This document shows positions 6,899 to 15,428 of a stretch of 64,000 nt of DNA, in pieces. Every line of letters begins with the position of its first letter. Position 1 is the first letter of the stretch. The position numbers and the translations under genes were made by a program. Where the stretch lies: the NCBI GenBank assembly GCA_963739095.1, contig CAVTZF010000030.1, positions 124,001 through 188,000 of the forward strand, written 5' to 3'. Below the pieces are notes generated by a model. That model saw nothing but the letters and a program-made list of their open reading frames with translations, was not told the origin of the DNA and searched no databases. Origin of the DNA: JACVRW01 sp963739095 (lineage in GTDB: Bacteria; Actinomycetota; Thermoleophilia; Solirubrobacterales; Thermoleophilaceae).

Positions 6899-8673
6899 TC
6901 GAACTCCCAGAGCGCGACCATGTCGCGGTACGGGGGACAGCTCTCCATCAGCTCGGCATGCCTGCCCACCCCGATCACCCGCCCGGCGTCGAAGACCACG
7001 ATGCGGTCGGCGAGCGTCAGCGCGGACGGCCGGAACGTGGCCATCAGACGCGTGGCGCCCACGGTCCCGCCGGCGAGCCCCTCGAGGACCTGGTTCGCGG
7101 CCTCCGGATCGAGGGCGCTCGTGATGTTGTCGAGCAGAAGGATGGGGCGCTGAACGAGCAACGCCCGAGCCAGCGCGACGCGCTGGCGCTCGCCGCCTGA
7201 GAGCTGCCCTCCCTCCTCGCCCACCTGCGTGTCGTAGCCCGCCGGCAGCCTCTGAACGACCTCCTCCGCGTGAGCGAGCCGCGCCGCCGTCTCGACGTCG
7301 GCCTGTGATGCGTCCGGGCGGCCGTACGCGATGTTCTCGGCGATCGACATCGCGAACAGCGGGTCCTGCCCCGCCGGCGCCGACAGCCGGCGCAGCAGCG
7401 GGAGACTCGCTCGATCGAGCGCGCGGCCGCCGAGCTCGATCTCACCGGCGTCGGGTACACGCAGGCCGTTGACGAGCTCGAGCAGCGTCTGCATGCCCGC
7501 GTCCGTGGCCCCCACGAGCGCCACCGTCTCGCCGCTCGACACGGCGAGGCTCACGCCGTCGAGCGCAGCTTGGGCGCCCTGTCGCGCCAGCGACACGTCC
7601 CGCAGGCGGAGGTCGCGGCCATCGGGCATGCGCTCGGGCGCCTGCGCTCCGTCGCCGTCGTCCGGGTGCTCGAGCAGCTCGACGATCCGGGTGGCCGACC
7701 CGGCCGCGCTGGCCGTCAGGTAGGTCATGTAGCCGAGCTGGCTCGCAGCGCCCGCGAGCATCCCGCAGTAGCCGTAGAAGGTCACGAACTCGCCGAGTGA
7801 GATCTGCCCGTCGATTACCGCTCGGCCGCCCACCGCGAGCACGAGTGCGAGCGAGACGTAGGGAATGGCGGTCAGGACCGATCCATAGATCGCGTCGAGC
7901 TTGCCGACGCGAAGCCAGCCAACGAACAGGGCCTCCACGGACCGGTCGAAGAGCTCCTTCTGCTCGGCCTCGCGGCCGAGCGACATGACCAGCTTCGCGC
8001 CCCGGACACTGTCCGCCGTCTTACCCGCCACCTCGCTCCGGAGTTGCTCCGCATCCTGCGTGGCCGCCCGCGTGCGGTTCCCGTAGCTGAGCTGTACGAC
8101 GATGGCGATCAGGAACGGGGCGAGCGCGAGAGCGGCGAGCTCCGCGTCCATGAGGAACATGACGATGATGGCGAACCCGAGCGTCCCGGCTGCCTGGGCG
8201 ACGAGACTCACCGCCCCGCTCAGGAAGAACTTGATCGGCTCCACGTCGGCCGTCGCCCGAGCCACGAGCTGAGCGGGGGGCACGGCCTGGTACAGGTCGA
8301 GTGACGACCGGAGAAGCCGGTCGTACAGGAGCTCTCGGATCCTGATCCCGGCGTCCACGGAGTAGCGCCCCATCAGCCAGGTGCCCCCGCCGGCTGCGAG
8401 CGCGGCGAAAAGGCCGGCGGCGGACACCCCCAGCGCCACCTCGAGGAGGCTCTCGGTGGAGCCCTGCTGAAGATCGTTGACGGCCTTGCCGATCAGCCAC
8501 GGCGACGCGACGAGGCCGAACGCGCTCAGGACGACGAGGACAGTCCCCAGCACGAAGTCCCAGCGCATACCGGCGACCCTCACAATCCGCCGCAGGTCCG
8601 ACGGGATGACCACGTCGACGGCCGCCTTTAGGCGGGCACTGCTCTCCGTCGAATCGGTCGCGGTGTCCGCCAT
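6895..8673 (-). CDS. ABC exporter half-transporter, degenerate ATPase subunit
   Basis: A 592-residue half-transporter with six membrane helices and an ATPase domain in which three catalytic elements are lost. Walker A reads GATDAGMQT (Lys to Met, Ser/Thr to Gln), Walker B ends LLLDN (Glu to Asn) and the switch His region reads LMATFRPSAL. The signature motif LSGGERQ is canonical. It can therefore complete the active site of the partner subunit but cannot hydrolyse ATP itself. I chose the ATG at 8671-8673 (MADTATDSTE); the frame continues upstream without sense. Its stop overlaps the start of the intact subunit by 4 bp. Confidence 0.88.
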   Translation of the reverse strand: MADTATDSTESSARLKAAVDVVIPSDLRRIVRVAGMRWDFVLGTVLVVLSAFGLVASPWLIGKAVNDLQQGSTESLLEVALGVSAAGLFAALAAGGGTWLMGRYSVDAGIRIRELLYDRLLRSSLDLYQAVPPAQLVARATADVEPIKFFLSGAVSLVAQAAGTLGFAIIVMFLMDAELAALALAPFLIAIVVQLSYGNRTRAATQDAEQLRSEVAGKTADSVRGAKLVMSLGREAEQKELFDRSVEALFVGWLRVGKLDAIYGSVLTAIPYVSLALVLAVGGRAVIDGQISLGEFVTFYGYCGMLAGAASQLGYMTYLTASAAGSATRIVELLEHPDDGDGAQAPERMPDGRDLRLRDVSLARQGAQAALDGVSLAVSSGETVALVGATDAGMQTLLELVNGLRVPDAGEIELGGRALDRASLPLLRRLSAPAGQDPLFAMSIAENIAYGRPDASQADVETAARLAHAEEVVQRLPAGYDTQVGEEGGQLSGGERQRVALARALLVQRPILLLDNITSALDPEAANQVLEGLAGGTVGATRLMATFRPSALTLADRIVVFDAGRVIGVGRHAELMESCPPYRDMVALWEFE

Positions 8674-8741
8674 CGCGAGTCGCCGGACAGTAGCCCGCCT
8701 GCTCGAGAGGGTCAACCGCGGCCCCACCCGGGTTACAACGC

Positions 8742-9365
8742 TCAGCGAGTCGCGAGCAGGAACCGGATGCGGCGGAGCTCGTGGCGGAGCGCACCCAGCT
8801 CGCCACGGTGGAGCGGTGATCGCGCTCCGTCGGTGAGCAGCCCGCGGGCAAGTGCCACTCCGCGCGCCCGGCTGGGCTCCGCCCGCAGGAGCGAGCCGAC
8901 GTCGCCCAGCTGATCCGCCACAGCTGCGACGGTCGAGCGAGGGAAGACGGACCCGGTCGGCCAGCTCTCCGGTGACAGCGCGTCGTCGGCGAGGCTCTCG
9001 AAGCTCGCGGCGAGCATCGTTCGGCCTCGCGGATCGAGGAGGCGCCGGCGTTCCTCTTCGACAGCCGCGACCGGTAACGCCTCGCGGCCCTCGAGGATCA
9101 GCTCGAGCGCCTGGCGGCGCCTTCGCCGGCGCAGTGTGAGCACGGCCGCCGCGAGAACGCAGATCATCGCGCCGGCGCTCAGGGCGGCGGTCTGAGCCCA
9201 GGGGACGCCCAGCGACGCAGGCGCCAGGCTCGCTACGAGGATCGCCACGACGGTCACTGCCTGCCGCCTCGCCTCGGCGAGCGTCTCGATCGTCTCGACC
9301 AGCGGATGGGACGGGCCGAGCACGGACGCGGTGGGTTGCAGCACCTCTCCCCGCACAACGTCCAT
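8742..9365 (-). CDS. Hypothetical two-helix membrane protein
   Basis: A 207-residue protein of unknown family. Two hydrophobic segments near residues 36-57 and 60-80 are followed by an Arg run (RRRRRR) and a mostly helical cytoplasmic part rich in Ala, Arg and Glu. GGGGAGAG stands before the ATG at 9363-9365; a longer TTG-started frame exists but lacks support. It lies 68 bp upstream of the exporter pair on the same strand. A role with the exporter or in immunity is possible from position only. Confidence 0.6.
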   Translation of the reverse strand: MDVVRGEVLQPTASVLGPSHPLVETIETLAEARRQAVTVVAILVASLAPASLGVPWAQTAALSAGAMICVLAAAVLTLRRRRRRQALELILEGREALPVAAVEEERRRLLDPRGRTMLAASFESLADDALSPESWPTGSVFPRSTVAAVADQLGDVGSLLRAEPSRARGVALARGLLTDGARSPLHRGELGALRHELRRIRFLLATR

Positions 9366-9423
9366 GCTGCTCTCCCCGACCCGCTTGGGAATGGGTGAAA
9401 AGCCCCATCCTGCGCTTCGGCGC

Positions 9424-9744
9424 TCAGGCTCTTGTGATTCCCCGCGCCCGGTCCCTGCGGGATCCGTAGAGGTAGCTGATGAAGAGCGCGGCCAGCGCGC
9501 CCGGCACTGCCCAGAAGGCCTCGGCAACGCCGGGTGGGTTGTCGGGCGGAATGCCCGGCTGCGGGAGCAGGACGCCCGATGCCAACGCGCCCGCGAGCGA
9601 GGCGAGGAAGGCGCCGACGATGCCGCCCCAGAAGCGCGCCGGCAGGAACACCGTGAAGTGCCACACGGCGAGTCCCATCATCGACCAGACGGCGACGCTT
9701 ACTCCCATCGCCACGAGGCTCACAGCCACCGCGCGTTCTTCCAT
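9424..9744 (-). CDS. Small hypothetical membrane protein
   Basis: A 106-residue, strongly hydrophobic protein with about three membrane segments (AVSLVAMGVSVAVWSMMG, a glycine-rich FWGGIVGAFLASLAGALASG and FWAVPGALAALFISYLY), and a basic C-terminus. No family recognised; the general layout resembles GlsB/YeaQ-like small membrane proteins but motifs are not decisive. Another in-frame ATG lies at 9825 and would overlap the divergent kinase gene's upstream region. Unknown function. Confidence 0.5.
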   Translation of the reverse strand: MEERAVAVSLVAMGVSVAVWSMMGLAVWHFTVFLPARFWGGIVGAFLASLAGALASGVLLPQPGIPPDNPPGVAEAFWAVPGALAALFISYLYGSRRDRARGITRA

Positions 9745-9915
9745 GCGCACGAGGCTGCATTCGCCGGGGGCACGAACACCCACGGGCCCCCAGCCGGATG
9801 AGCTCCAATGCGGCTTTTCATCCATTGCCCGCAGGCTCGTCAGCCGCGAGCCTGCCGCCGCATGCGCGCTAGTTTCCGATGGACTGCTCCCGACCTTCCC
9901 GAAGGCGGCGAGGCG

Positions 9916-10968
9916 TTGAGCCCCCCATCCACAGCTGTGCAGCCCACCACCGGCGCGCGGGCGCCCCGGGGTCGGGCCCCTCGCGCCAGCTCGGCTCAGC
10001 CCCAGCGACTGTCGATTCTCTGGTGGGTCTTCCTCACCAACGCGTCGGTCGTCTGCGTCGCCGTGCTCCTGCTCGCGCTGACGCCGATCACGGTGAGCAC
10101 TCCGATCGCGCTCACGGAGTTCGTGGTTCTGATCGCCGGGCTCGTGACGATGCTGCTGATCAACCTGTTCCTGCTCCGCCGCGTGCTCGCGCCGGTGCTG
10201 AAGCTGACTCAGGCGATGAGCTCGGTGGATCCCGACCTGCCGGGGCGTCGACTCACCGTGGGTGCCGGCGGCAGCGCCGAGGCCCACGCGCTCGCGGAGG
10301 CCTTCAACGAGATGCTGGGCCGGCTCGAGACGGCGCGGCGTGAGGCGGCCGGCGCCGCCCTGATGGCGCAGGAGGCCGAACGGCTGCGCGTCGCCCGCGA
10401 GCTGCACGACGAGATCGGCCAGACGCTCACGGCCGTGATCATCCAGGTCGAGCGAGCATCCGACACCGACACCGCCGCGGCGTCAGAGGCGCTCGGGCGG
10501 GTGGCCGACGCCCTCCGCGACAGCCTCGACGACGTGCGCCGGATTGCACGTGAGCTGAGACCGGAGGCGCTCGATGACCTCGGGCTCCTCAACGCCCTGA
10601 TCGCGCTGTGCTCGCGGCTCGACCGCCAGGGCGAGACCAGGGTAAGCCGGGACCTGCAGGGAAAGCTGCCGCCGCAATCTCCCGACGTCGAGCTGGTCGT
10701 CTACCGCGTGGCGCAAGAGGCCCTTACGAACGCAATCCGCCACGCCGGCGCGACCAGGGTGACGGTCTCTCTGCGCGCGGACGCCGAGCGGGTCTCGCTC
10801 GTCGTCACCGACGACGGCGACGGGATGCCGGTCCCGCTGCCCAGCGGCACGGCCGGCCTGAGCGGGATGCGCGAGCGTGCGCTGCTCGTCGGCGGGCGCC
10901 TGCGGATCGATTCGCAACCGGGGGCGGGGGCCGAGATCCGGCTCGACGTGCCCCCAGGGGTCGGCTGA
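9916..10968 (+). CDS. NarL-family sensor histidine kinase
   Basis: About 350 residues: two membrane helices with a very short extracytoplasmic loop (ILWWVFLTNASVVC.. and EFVVLIAGLVTMLLIN), a HAMP linker (RRVLAPVLKLTQAMSS), a HisKA_3 dimerisation helix with the phospho-His in VARELHDEIGQTL, and a HATPase domain with EALTNAIRHAG and DDGDGM. The small sensor region suggests membrane-stress sensing. The frame opens at 9808 (ATG), but residues before the TTG at 9916 look non-coding, so I give 9916 with low certainty. The response regulator begins 3 bp downstream. Its nearness to the lanthipeptide locus makes regulation of that locus possible but unproven. Confidence 0.85.
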   Translation: MSPPSTAVQPTTGARAPRGRAPRASSAQPQRLSILWWVFLTNASVVCVAVLLLALTPITVSTPIALTEFVVLIAGLVTMLLINLFLLRRVLAPVLKLTQAMSSVDPDLPGRRLTVGAGGSAEAHALAEAFNEMLGRLETARREAAGAALMAQEAERLRVARELHDEIGQTLTAVIIQVERASDTDTAAASEALGRVADALRDSLDDVRRIARELRPEALDDLGLLNALIALCSRLDRQGETRVSRDLQGKLPPQSPDVELVVYRVAQEALTNAIRHAGATRVTVSLRADAERVSLVVTDDGDGMPVPLPSGTAGLSGMRERALLVGGRLRIDSQPGAGAEIRLDVPPGVG

Positions 10969-10971
10969 CCG

Positions 10972-11631
10972 GTGACCGTCCCGCTCAAGACCCGGATCCT
11001 GCTGGCGGACGATCACACGGTCGTCCGCGACGGCCTCCGGATGGTGCTCAACTCTGCCGCTGACCTCGACGTCGTCGCGGAGGCCGGCAATGGCGCGGAG
11101 GCGGTCGAGCTCGCGCTCGCCGAGGACGTCGACCTCGCCGTGCTCGACGTCTCGATGCCGCTCATGACAGGCCTGCAGGCAGCGCGCGAGCTCTCCGGCC
11201 GCAAGCCGGAGCTCCGTCTGCTGATGCTCTCGATGCACGACAACGAGCAGTACTTCTTCGAGGCCCTGAAGGCGGGGGCGTCGGGCTACGTTCTCAAGAC
11301 GGTCGCGAACCGCGACCTGATCGAGGCCTGCCGGGCCACGATGCGCGGGGAGCCGTTCCTCTACCCGGCGGCGGTCCGAGCGCTCGTCCGTGACTACCTC
11401 GACCGGGCTGCCGGCGGCGAGGCGACTCCTGAGGATCCGCTCAGCCCGCGTGAGCTCGAGGTCGTGAAGCTGATCGCCGAGGGCTTCACGAGCGAGGAGA
11501 TCGCGGCTCAGCTCGTGATCAGCAAGAAGACCGTCGACCGGCATCGCGCGAACATCCTCGACAAGCTCGAGTTGAGGAACCGCGTCGACCTGACCCGCTA
11601 CGCGATCCGCCGCGGCCTCGTCGAGCCCTAG
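10972..11631 (+). CDS. NarL/FixJ-family response regulator
   Basis: A 219-residue DNA-binding response regulator, partner of the kinase ending 3 bp before it. The receiver domain has the acidic pair in LLADDH, the phospho-acceptor Asp in LAVLDVSMP, and Lys in YVLKTV. The C-terminal LuxR HTH reads LSPRELEVVKLIAEGFTSEE through KTVDRHRANILDKL. All phosphorylation residues are intact. The start is a GTG at 10972. Confidence 0.9.
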   Translation: MTVPLKTRILLADDHTVVRDGLRMVLNSAADLDVVAEAGNGAEAVELALAEDVDLAVLDVSMPLMTGLQAARELSGRKPELRLLMLSMHDNEQYFFEALKAGASGYVLKTVANRDLIEACRATMRGEPFLYPAAVRALVRDYLDRAAGGEATPEDPLSPRELEVVKLIAEGFTSEEIAAQLVISKKTVDRHRANILDKLELRNRVDLTRYAIRRGLVEP

Positions 11632-11732
11632 AGGTCGGCAGCGACCACGATGGGGTCTTCTATGCATGGACGGCTGCCCGCGGCACAAGGAGCATCGGAC
11701 ACTCCCAAATCGCCTAACCGGGAGGATCAAGA

Positions 11733-11915
11733 ATGGGACTGTTCAGACGCAAGCGCGGCAGCGACGAGCAAGCGGAACGCTGTCCGCAGTGCGGCGAGCC
11801 GCTGCCGGAGGAGGCGGTCGAGTGCATGATGTGCGGGACCGACCTGCGGCCGCTCCGCCGAGAGCGCGGCCCCGACGGAGTGGAGCCCGTCGAGGCGGAT
11901 TCGTCAGCGGGCTGA
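11733..11915 (+). CDS. Small zinc-ribbon protein
   Basis: A 60-residue protein with CPQCGEP and CMMCGTD, two CxxC knuckles of a zinc ribbon, flanked by a basic start (MGLFRRKRG) and an acidic end. GGGAGGATCAAGA before the ATG is a good ribosome site. Probably a small regulatory or scaffold protein; the function is not known. It stands alone between the two-component system and a glyoxalase-fold gene. Confidence 0.7.
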   Translation: MGLFRRKRGSDEQAERCPQCGEPLPEEAVECMMCGTDLRPLRRERGPDGVEPVEADSSAG

Positions 11916-11991
11916 TCGTCGTCGATCCTTGACTTTCGTCCCGGGCTGAGGGGAGAGTTGGTCCCACCCGATCTGGCCGTCGGAGGTCAAC

Positions 11992-12480
11992 ATGAGCATT
12001 GGCGCGAGCACCGGTGGCTCGGCGGGGGTCCCGGAAGCGGGGACCATCGCCATGAAGCTCGAGGTGGTGACCTTGCCAGTTTCCGATGTCGATCGGGCCA
12101 AGAGCTTCTACCTGGGACTTGGGTGGCGGCTGGACGCCGACCTCGTCCTCGACGACGATGTCCGGGCGGTCCAGCTGACGCCTCCCCAGTCGGGCTGCTC
12201 GGTCGCGTTCGGGAAAGGCGTCACCACAGCCGAGCCTGGCTCCGCTCAGCGGCTTGAGCTGGTCGTCAACGACATCGAAGAGGCGCGCGACGACCTGGTC
12301 CGCCGCGGCGTCGAGGTCAGTGAGCTGTTCCACCTCGACGGGACGAGCTTCCTTCCGGGCCCGGACCCGGAACGTCGCTCCTACCTCACATACGCCTCGT
12401 TCAGCGACCCGGATGGCAACGGCTGGCTGCTCCAAGAGGTCACGACCCGGCTCCCCGGCCGAGACGTGGAGCAGGGATGA
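11992..12480 (+). CDS. VOC (glyoxalase/bleomycin resistance) family protein
   Basis: A 162-residue single VOC module: LEVVTLPVSDVDRAKSFYLGLGW at the start and YASFSDPDGNGWLLQEV at the end are the two beta-alpha-beta-beta-beta repeats. Family members are glyoxalases, dioxygenases or binding proteins; the residues here do not decide. GGAGG stands just before the ATG at 11992; an internal ATG at 12052 would start directly at the domain. The stop overlaps the start of the next SDR gene (ATGA), which makes a two-gene unit. Confidence 0.85.
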   Translation: MSIGASTGGSAGVPEAGTIAMKLEVVTLPVSDVDRAKSFYLGLGWRLDADLVLDDDVRAVQLTPPQSGCSVAFGKGVTTAEPGSAQRLELVVNDIEEARDDLVRRGVEVSELFHLDGTSFLPGPDPERRSYLTYASFSDPDGNGWLLQEVTTRLPGRDVEQG

Positions 12481-13169
12481 AGGTCGCGGTCGTCACCGGC
12501 GCCTCGCACGGGATCGGCGCCGGCCTGGCAGCGGCGTTCCGCCGGGACGGGTACGGCGTCGTGGCGACCTCGCGCTCGATTGCCTCCTCTGACGAGCCCG
12601 ACGTCCTCACCGTGCGGGGTGACATCGGCGAATCCGAGACTGCCCAGCGCGTGGTGGAGCAGGCGCTTGGCCGATTCGGGCGGATCGACAGCCTCATCAA
12701 CAACGCGGGGATCTTCATCAACAAGCCGTTCACGGATTACACAATCGACGACTACGACGTGATCACCCGCGTGAACCTGACCGGGTTCTTCCACATCACG
12801 CAGCTCGTCATCACGCAGATGGTCGCCCAAGGCGGTGGCCACATCGTCAACATCACCGCCAGCCTCGTCGACCACCCCAGCAGCGACTCGCCCTCCGCGC
12901 TGGCGGCCCTGACCAAGGGCGGACTCGCCGCCGTGACGCGCTCGCTGGCCACCGAGTACGCATCGCGCGGCGTGCGCGTCAACGCGGTCGCCCCCGGAGT
13001 CATCAAGACTCCCGAGTACGACGCGGCTTCCTACGAGGGCTTGGCCGGCCCCATCGGCCGGGTCGGAGAGATCAGGGACATCGCCGACGCGATCCTGTAT
13101 CTCGAGCGGGCCACGTTCGTCACGGGCGAGACGCTGCATGTCGACGGCGGTCAAGCCGTCGGACACTGA
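12477..13169 (+). CDS. Short-chain dehydrogenase/reductase without the catalytic Tyr
   Basis: A 230-residue SDR. The Rossmann motif TGASHGIG, the NNAG motif (LINNAGIF) and the PG motif (RVNAVAPGVIKTP) are intact. In the active-site helix the sequence is SALAALTKGG: the Lys of YxxxK is in register (11 residues before SLA as usual) but the Tyr position is Ala. A subgroup of SDRs with this change exists, so it may bind a cofactor and ligand without classical chemistry or use another acid. It is translationally coupled to the VOC protein. Confidence 0.85.
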   Translation: MKVAVVTGASHGIGAGLAAAFRRDGYGVVATSRSIASSDEPDVLTVRGDIGESETAQRVVEQALGRFGRIDSLINNAGIFINKPFTDYTIDDYDVITRVNLTGFFHITQLVITQMVAQGGGHIVNITASLVDHPSSDSPSALAALTKGGLAAVTRSLATEYASRGVRVNAVAPGVIKTPEYDAASYEGLAGPIGRVGEIRDIADAILYLERATFVTGETLHVDGGQAVGH

Positions 13170-13178
13170 CGCGCGAAG

Positions 13179-14018
13179 CTACGTACGCGTACCGAGCGGC
13201 GGATCGCAGTCGTCGTAGATCCGGGCCGCGGCGAGCTTGCCGGTCTCGCCCCGAACGTAGAAGGCGACGCCTGCCTCCGGCGGGAGCTCCGTCTTGCCCC
13301 ACCTCACGACGTTGTACTCGAGCATGCACACGCGTCCGTTGTCGACCAGCCCGCAGTGCTCCAGCGGGATGCCGCCGCCGTTCGAGAACAGGTGCTCGTA
13401 GAAACTGTGCAGGCCGTCGCGTCCTCTATGGCTGTACCCGCCACCCGCGGGCTCGCGCGCATAGGCGTCGGGCTCGAATGTCGCCACGATCGCGTCCACC
13501 TCGCCGGCGGCGAGCGCGCCTTGGTATTCGGCCACGACATCTGACGCGCGAAGGTCCGGATCGCGCTGCAGCATCGGCGGGCGATGCACGTGGCGGCCCC
13601 TCACCGGCCACATGCTGTGGTAGACCCGCAGCTCGTGGAGTCGTCCGTCCGACCGGCGGTCGGCAACGATCGCGACCGGGACGTCGACTCGCCCGGTCTC
13701 CCCATCGAGGTGGAGAACCACCTCCTCGAATCCGTGTTCCTCGGTGACCACGTCCTCGACGTCGTCGAATGAGATATTGCGCTGAGCGAGCCAGTCATGC
13801 AGGTCCGCGACGTACGCCCCGAACGCGCGCGCGCCCATGATCCTCCCGTGTAGGGGGTCGTGGAGGACCGGCTCCCCGGCGAACGACCGGATCAGAGCAT
13901 CGTGCTCGCCCGACATCAAGCCGTCGTAGTAGGACACCGCTTCGAGCCGCTCAAGCTCCCGCTTCTCCCGCAATCGCTCCAGCACCGGCTCCGAGAACAG
14001 CTCGGGGATCCACGGCAT
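13179..14018 (-). CDS. Protein with two SnoaL/NTF2-like domains
   Basis: 279 residues with two NTF2-like cone folds in tandem. The first covers about residues 25-125 (YYDGLMSGEHDALIRSFAGE ... VYHSMWPVRG); the second covers about 145-275 (VVAEYQGALAAGEVDAIVATF ... ARIYDDCDPP). Each has the start helix followed by a D/E-rich pocket strand typical of SnoaL-like proteins, which act as isomerases, hydrolases or ligand binders. It converges with the SDR gene 9 bp away. Substrate unknown. Confidence 0.75.
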   Translation of the reverse strand: MPWIPELFSEPVLERLREKRELERLEAVSYYDGLMSGEHDALIRSFAGEPVLHDPLHGRIMGARAFGAYVADLHDWLAQRNISFDDVEDVVTEEHGFEEVVLHLDGETGRVDVPVAIVADRRSDGRLHELRVYHSMWPVRGRHVHRPPMLQRDPDLRASDVVAEYQGALAAGEVDAIVATFEPDAYAREPAGGGYSHRGRDGLHSFYEHLFSNGGGIPLEHCGLVDNGRVCMLEYNVVRWGKTELPPEAGVAFYVRGETGKLAAARIYDDCDPPLGTRT

Positions 14019-14061
14019 CCGATAAGCGTCTCACACCGGACCGTGCTGTCATTCGCCGGCG

Positions 14062-14982
14062 TCATCGGTCCTGAACTTGGGTTGAGAGCCGGGCCAGCAG
14101 CGCCGCCTCGGAGGCCTCGCCGCCGCGGACGACGATTCGGCCGAGCGGGTTTCGCGCGCCTGGGCGCGCGAAGCCGCTGCGGTCCTGGGTGAACACGAGC
14201 CGGAAGCTGGCCTCGAGGCGGGCCAGTAGCTCGCGGGGGATCTGCCGGTCATTGGTGCCTGCCTGGCCGTAGTTGCCGTAAGGCGGGGCGAACGCAAGTG
14301 GGCGGTAGCCCGGCACCCGGCGCGCGATGAGCTCCTCTGCATCGTTGATGTCCGAGAACACCCGCTCACGCCAACCGTCGAGTCTCTCTTCGGAGCCGCG
14401 ATAGGCGTAGAAGGGCCCGACGTCGTCTCGGCCGGGGCCGTACTTGATCAGCCGGTTGCCGGTGCCGGACTGGAGCTGGACCTCCCACCGGCCACTGCGC
14501 TGGAGCGCCCCGAGCTCCCTCCAGGTCAGGTAGCCGGGATCACCCGCGCGCACGCGCCCGGTGTCCACGAACATCACCGCGCCGTAGCCGAGCTTGCGCA
14601 GAGTCGCGTCGGTGGCGGTCCAGGTCTCGAGCCGCCCGCCGTCGAAGGTGATGAGCAGCGGGCGCGGCGGCAGCTTCCCCGGCTCACCCGTGACGAAGCG
14701 AACCAGCTCGTCGAGGCCGATCGTCCGGTAGCCGGCGTGGTGGAGCAGTGCCAGCACGCGGGCGAAATCCTTCGGCGCGACGTCGCGGAAGAGCAGTACC
14801 GGGACCGCCGGTTCCCCGCCCGGCGTCGGAGCCCAGCTGCGCCGGTCTTCGGCTGAGAGCTCGATGTCCGGTGCGGGAGACGGCTCCCGGGTGGAGGCGT
14901 CACGCGCATCGTCGTCGGACCCGCCGCACGCGGCGATGGCCACGCATAGGCCGGCGAGCGCGAGCAGGCTCCGGGGGGTCAC
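14062..14982 (-). CDS. Lipoprotein with a metal-less polysaccharide deacetylase fold
   Basis: 306 residues. An N-terminal hydrophobic stretch ends in the lipobox VAIAAC followed by GGSDDD, so it is a predicted lipoprotein. The body follows the NodB deacetylase layout: PLLITFDGG, then GYGAVMFVDTG, WRELGALQRSGRWEVQLQSG, and FAPPYGNYG. The family needs Asp-Asp in TFDDG and His-x3-His in the SHTxxH strand. Here the second Asp is Gly and both His are absent (QLQSGTGN), so it should be unable to bind the catalytic metal. It probably binds glycans or another ligand. It starts with GTG overlapping the stop of the cupredoxin gene (GTGA). Confidence 0.7.
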   Translation of the reverse strand: MTPRSLLALAGLCVAIAACGGSDDDARDASTREPSPAPDIELSAEDRRSWAPTPGGEPAVPVLLFRDVAPKDFARVLALLHHAGYRTIGLDELVRFVTGEPGKLPPRPLLITFDGGRLETWTATDATLRKLGYGAVMFVDTGRVRAGDPGYLTWRELGALQRSGRWEVQLQSGTGNRLIKYGPGRDDVGPFYAYRGSEERLDGWRERVFSDINDAEELIARRVPGYRPLAFAPPYGNYGQAGTNDRQIPRELLARLEASFRLVFTQDRSGFARPGARNPLGRIVVRGGEASEAALLARLSTQVQDR

Positions 14983-15410
14983 CGCACCACGAGCCGCCCG
15001 TACTGGGTACGCCAGTGACCGCCGGCCGAGCACAGGTAGGTGTAGGTGCCCGGGTCGAGTTCGAGGACCGCGCGCGTGCGCCCGGTGCTGATCGTCGCGG
15101 TGCCGCCGAGATCCTCTGAGGTCTGGGGGGCCAGGCCCTCGATGTCGCCGCGGTGGATGCGGATGTTGTGACCGCGCAGCTTGTCGTTCACGAGCACGAA
15201 GGCAATCCTGCCCGCCCGCGCCGTCAGCCGCCGGCGGTCGAACTCGATCACGCCGGGGGAGGTCACGACGTGCAACGTGAGCACCTGCCCGTCGCCGTCG
15301 TCTCCCGAGCCGCCGCATGCCGCGAGGAACGCGCCGAGCACGAGTGTCCCGAGCGCGGCCGCCGCGCCCCGCGGGCCGGGTCCGTTCAGGCGTCCGGAGC
15401 TCGCATGCAT
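14979..15410 (-). CDS. Cupredoxin-like lipoprotein
   Basis: 143 residues. A signal peptide ends in the lipobox LAAC, then a Gly/Asp linker, then a beta-sandwich. Copper ligands can be proposed: His in RGHNIRIH, Cys in TYLCSAGGHW and His two residues from the end of that stretch. The usual axial Met position is Gln (GHWRTQYG), as in stellacyanin-like centres. It resembles the soluble copper domains of electron-transfer proteins. The ATG at 15408-15410 is 18 bp from the divergent methyltransferase start. It is coupled to the deacetylase-like lipoprotein by a GTGA overlap, so the two probably act together at the outer face of the membrane. Confidence 0.75.
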   Translation of the reverse strand: MHASSGRLNGPGPRGAAAALGTLVLGAFLAACGGSGDDGDGQVLTLHVVTSPGVIEFDRRRLTARAGRIAFVLVNDKLRGHNIRIHRGDIEGLAPQTSEDLGGTATISTGRTRAVLELDPGTYTYLCSAGGHWRTQYGRLVVR

Positions 15411-15428
15411 CACGTAGCATCCGCCGCC

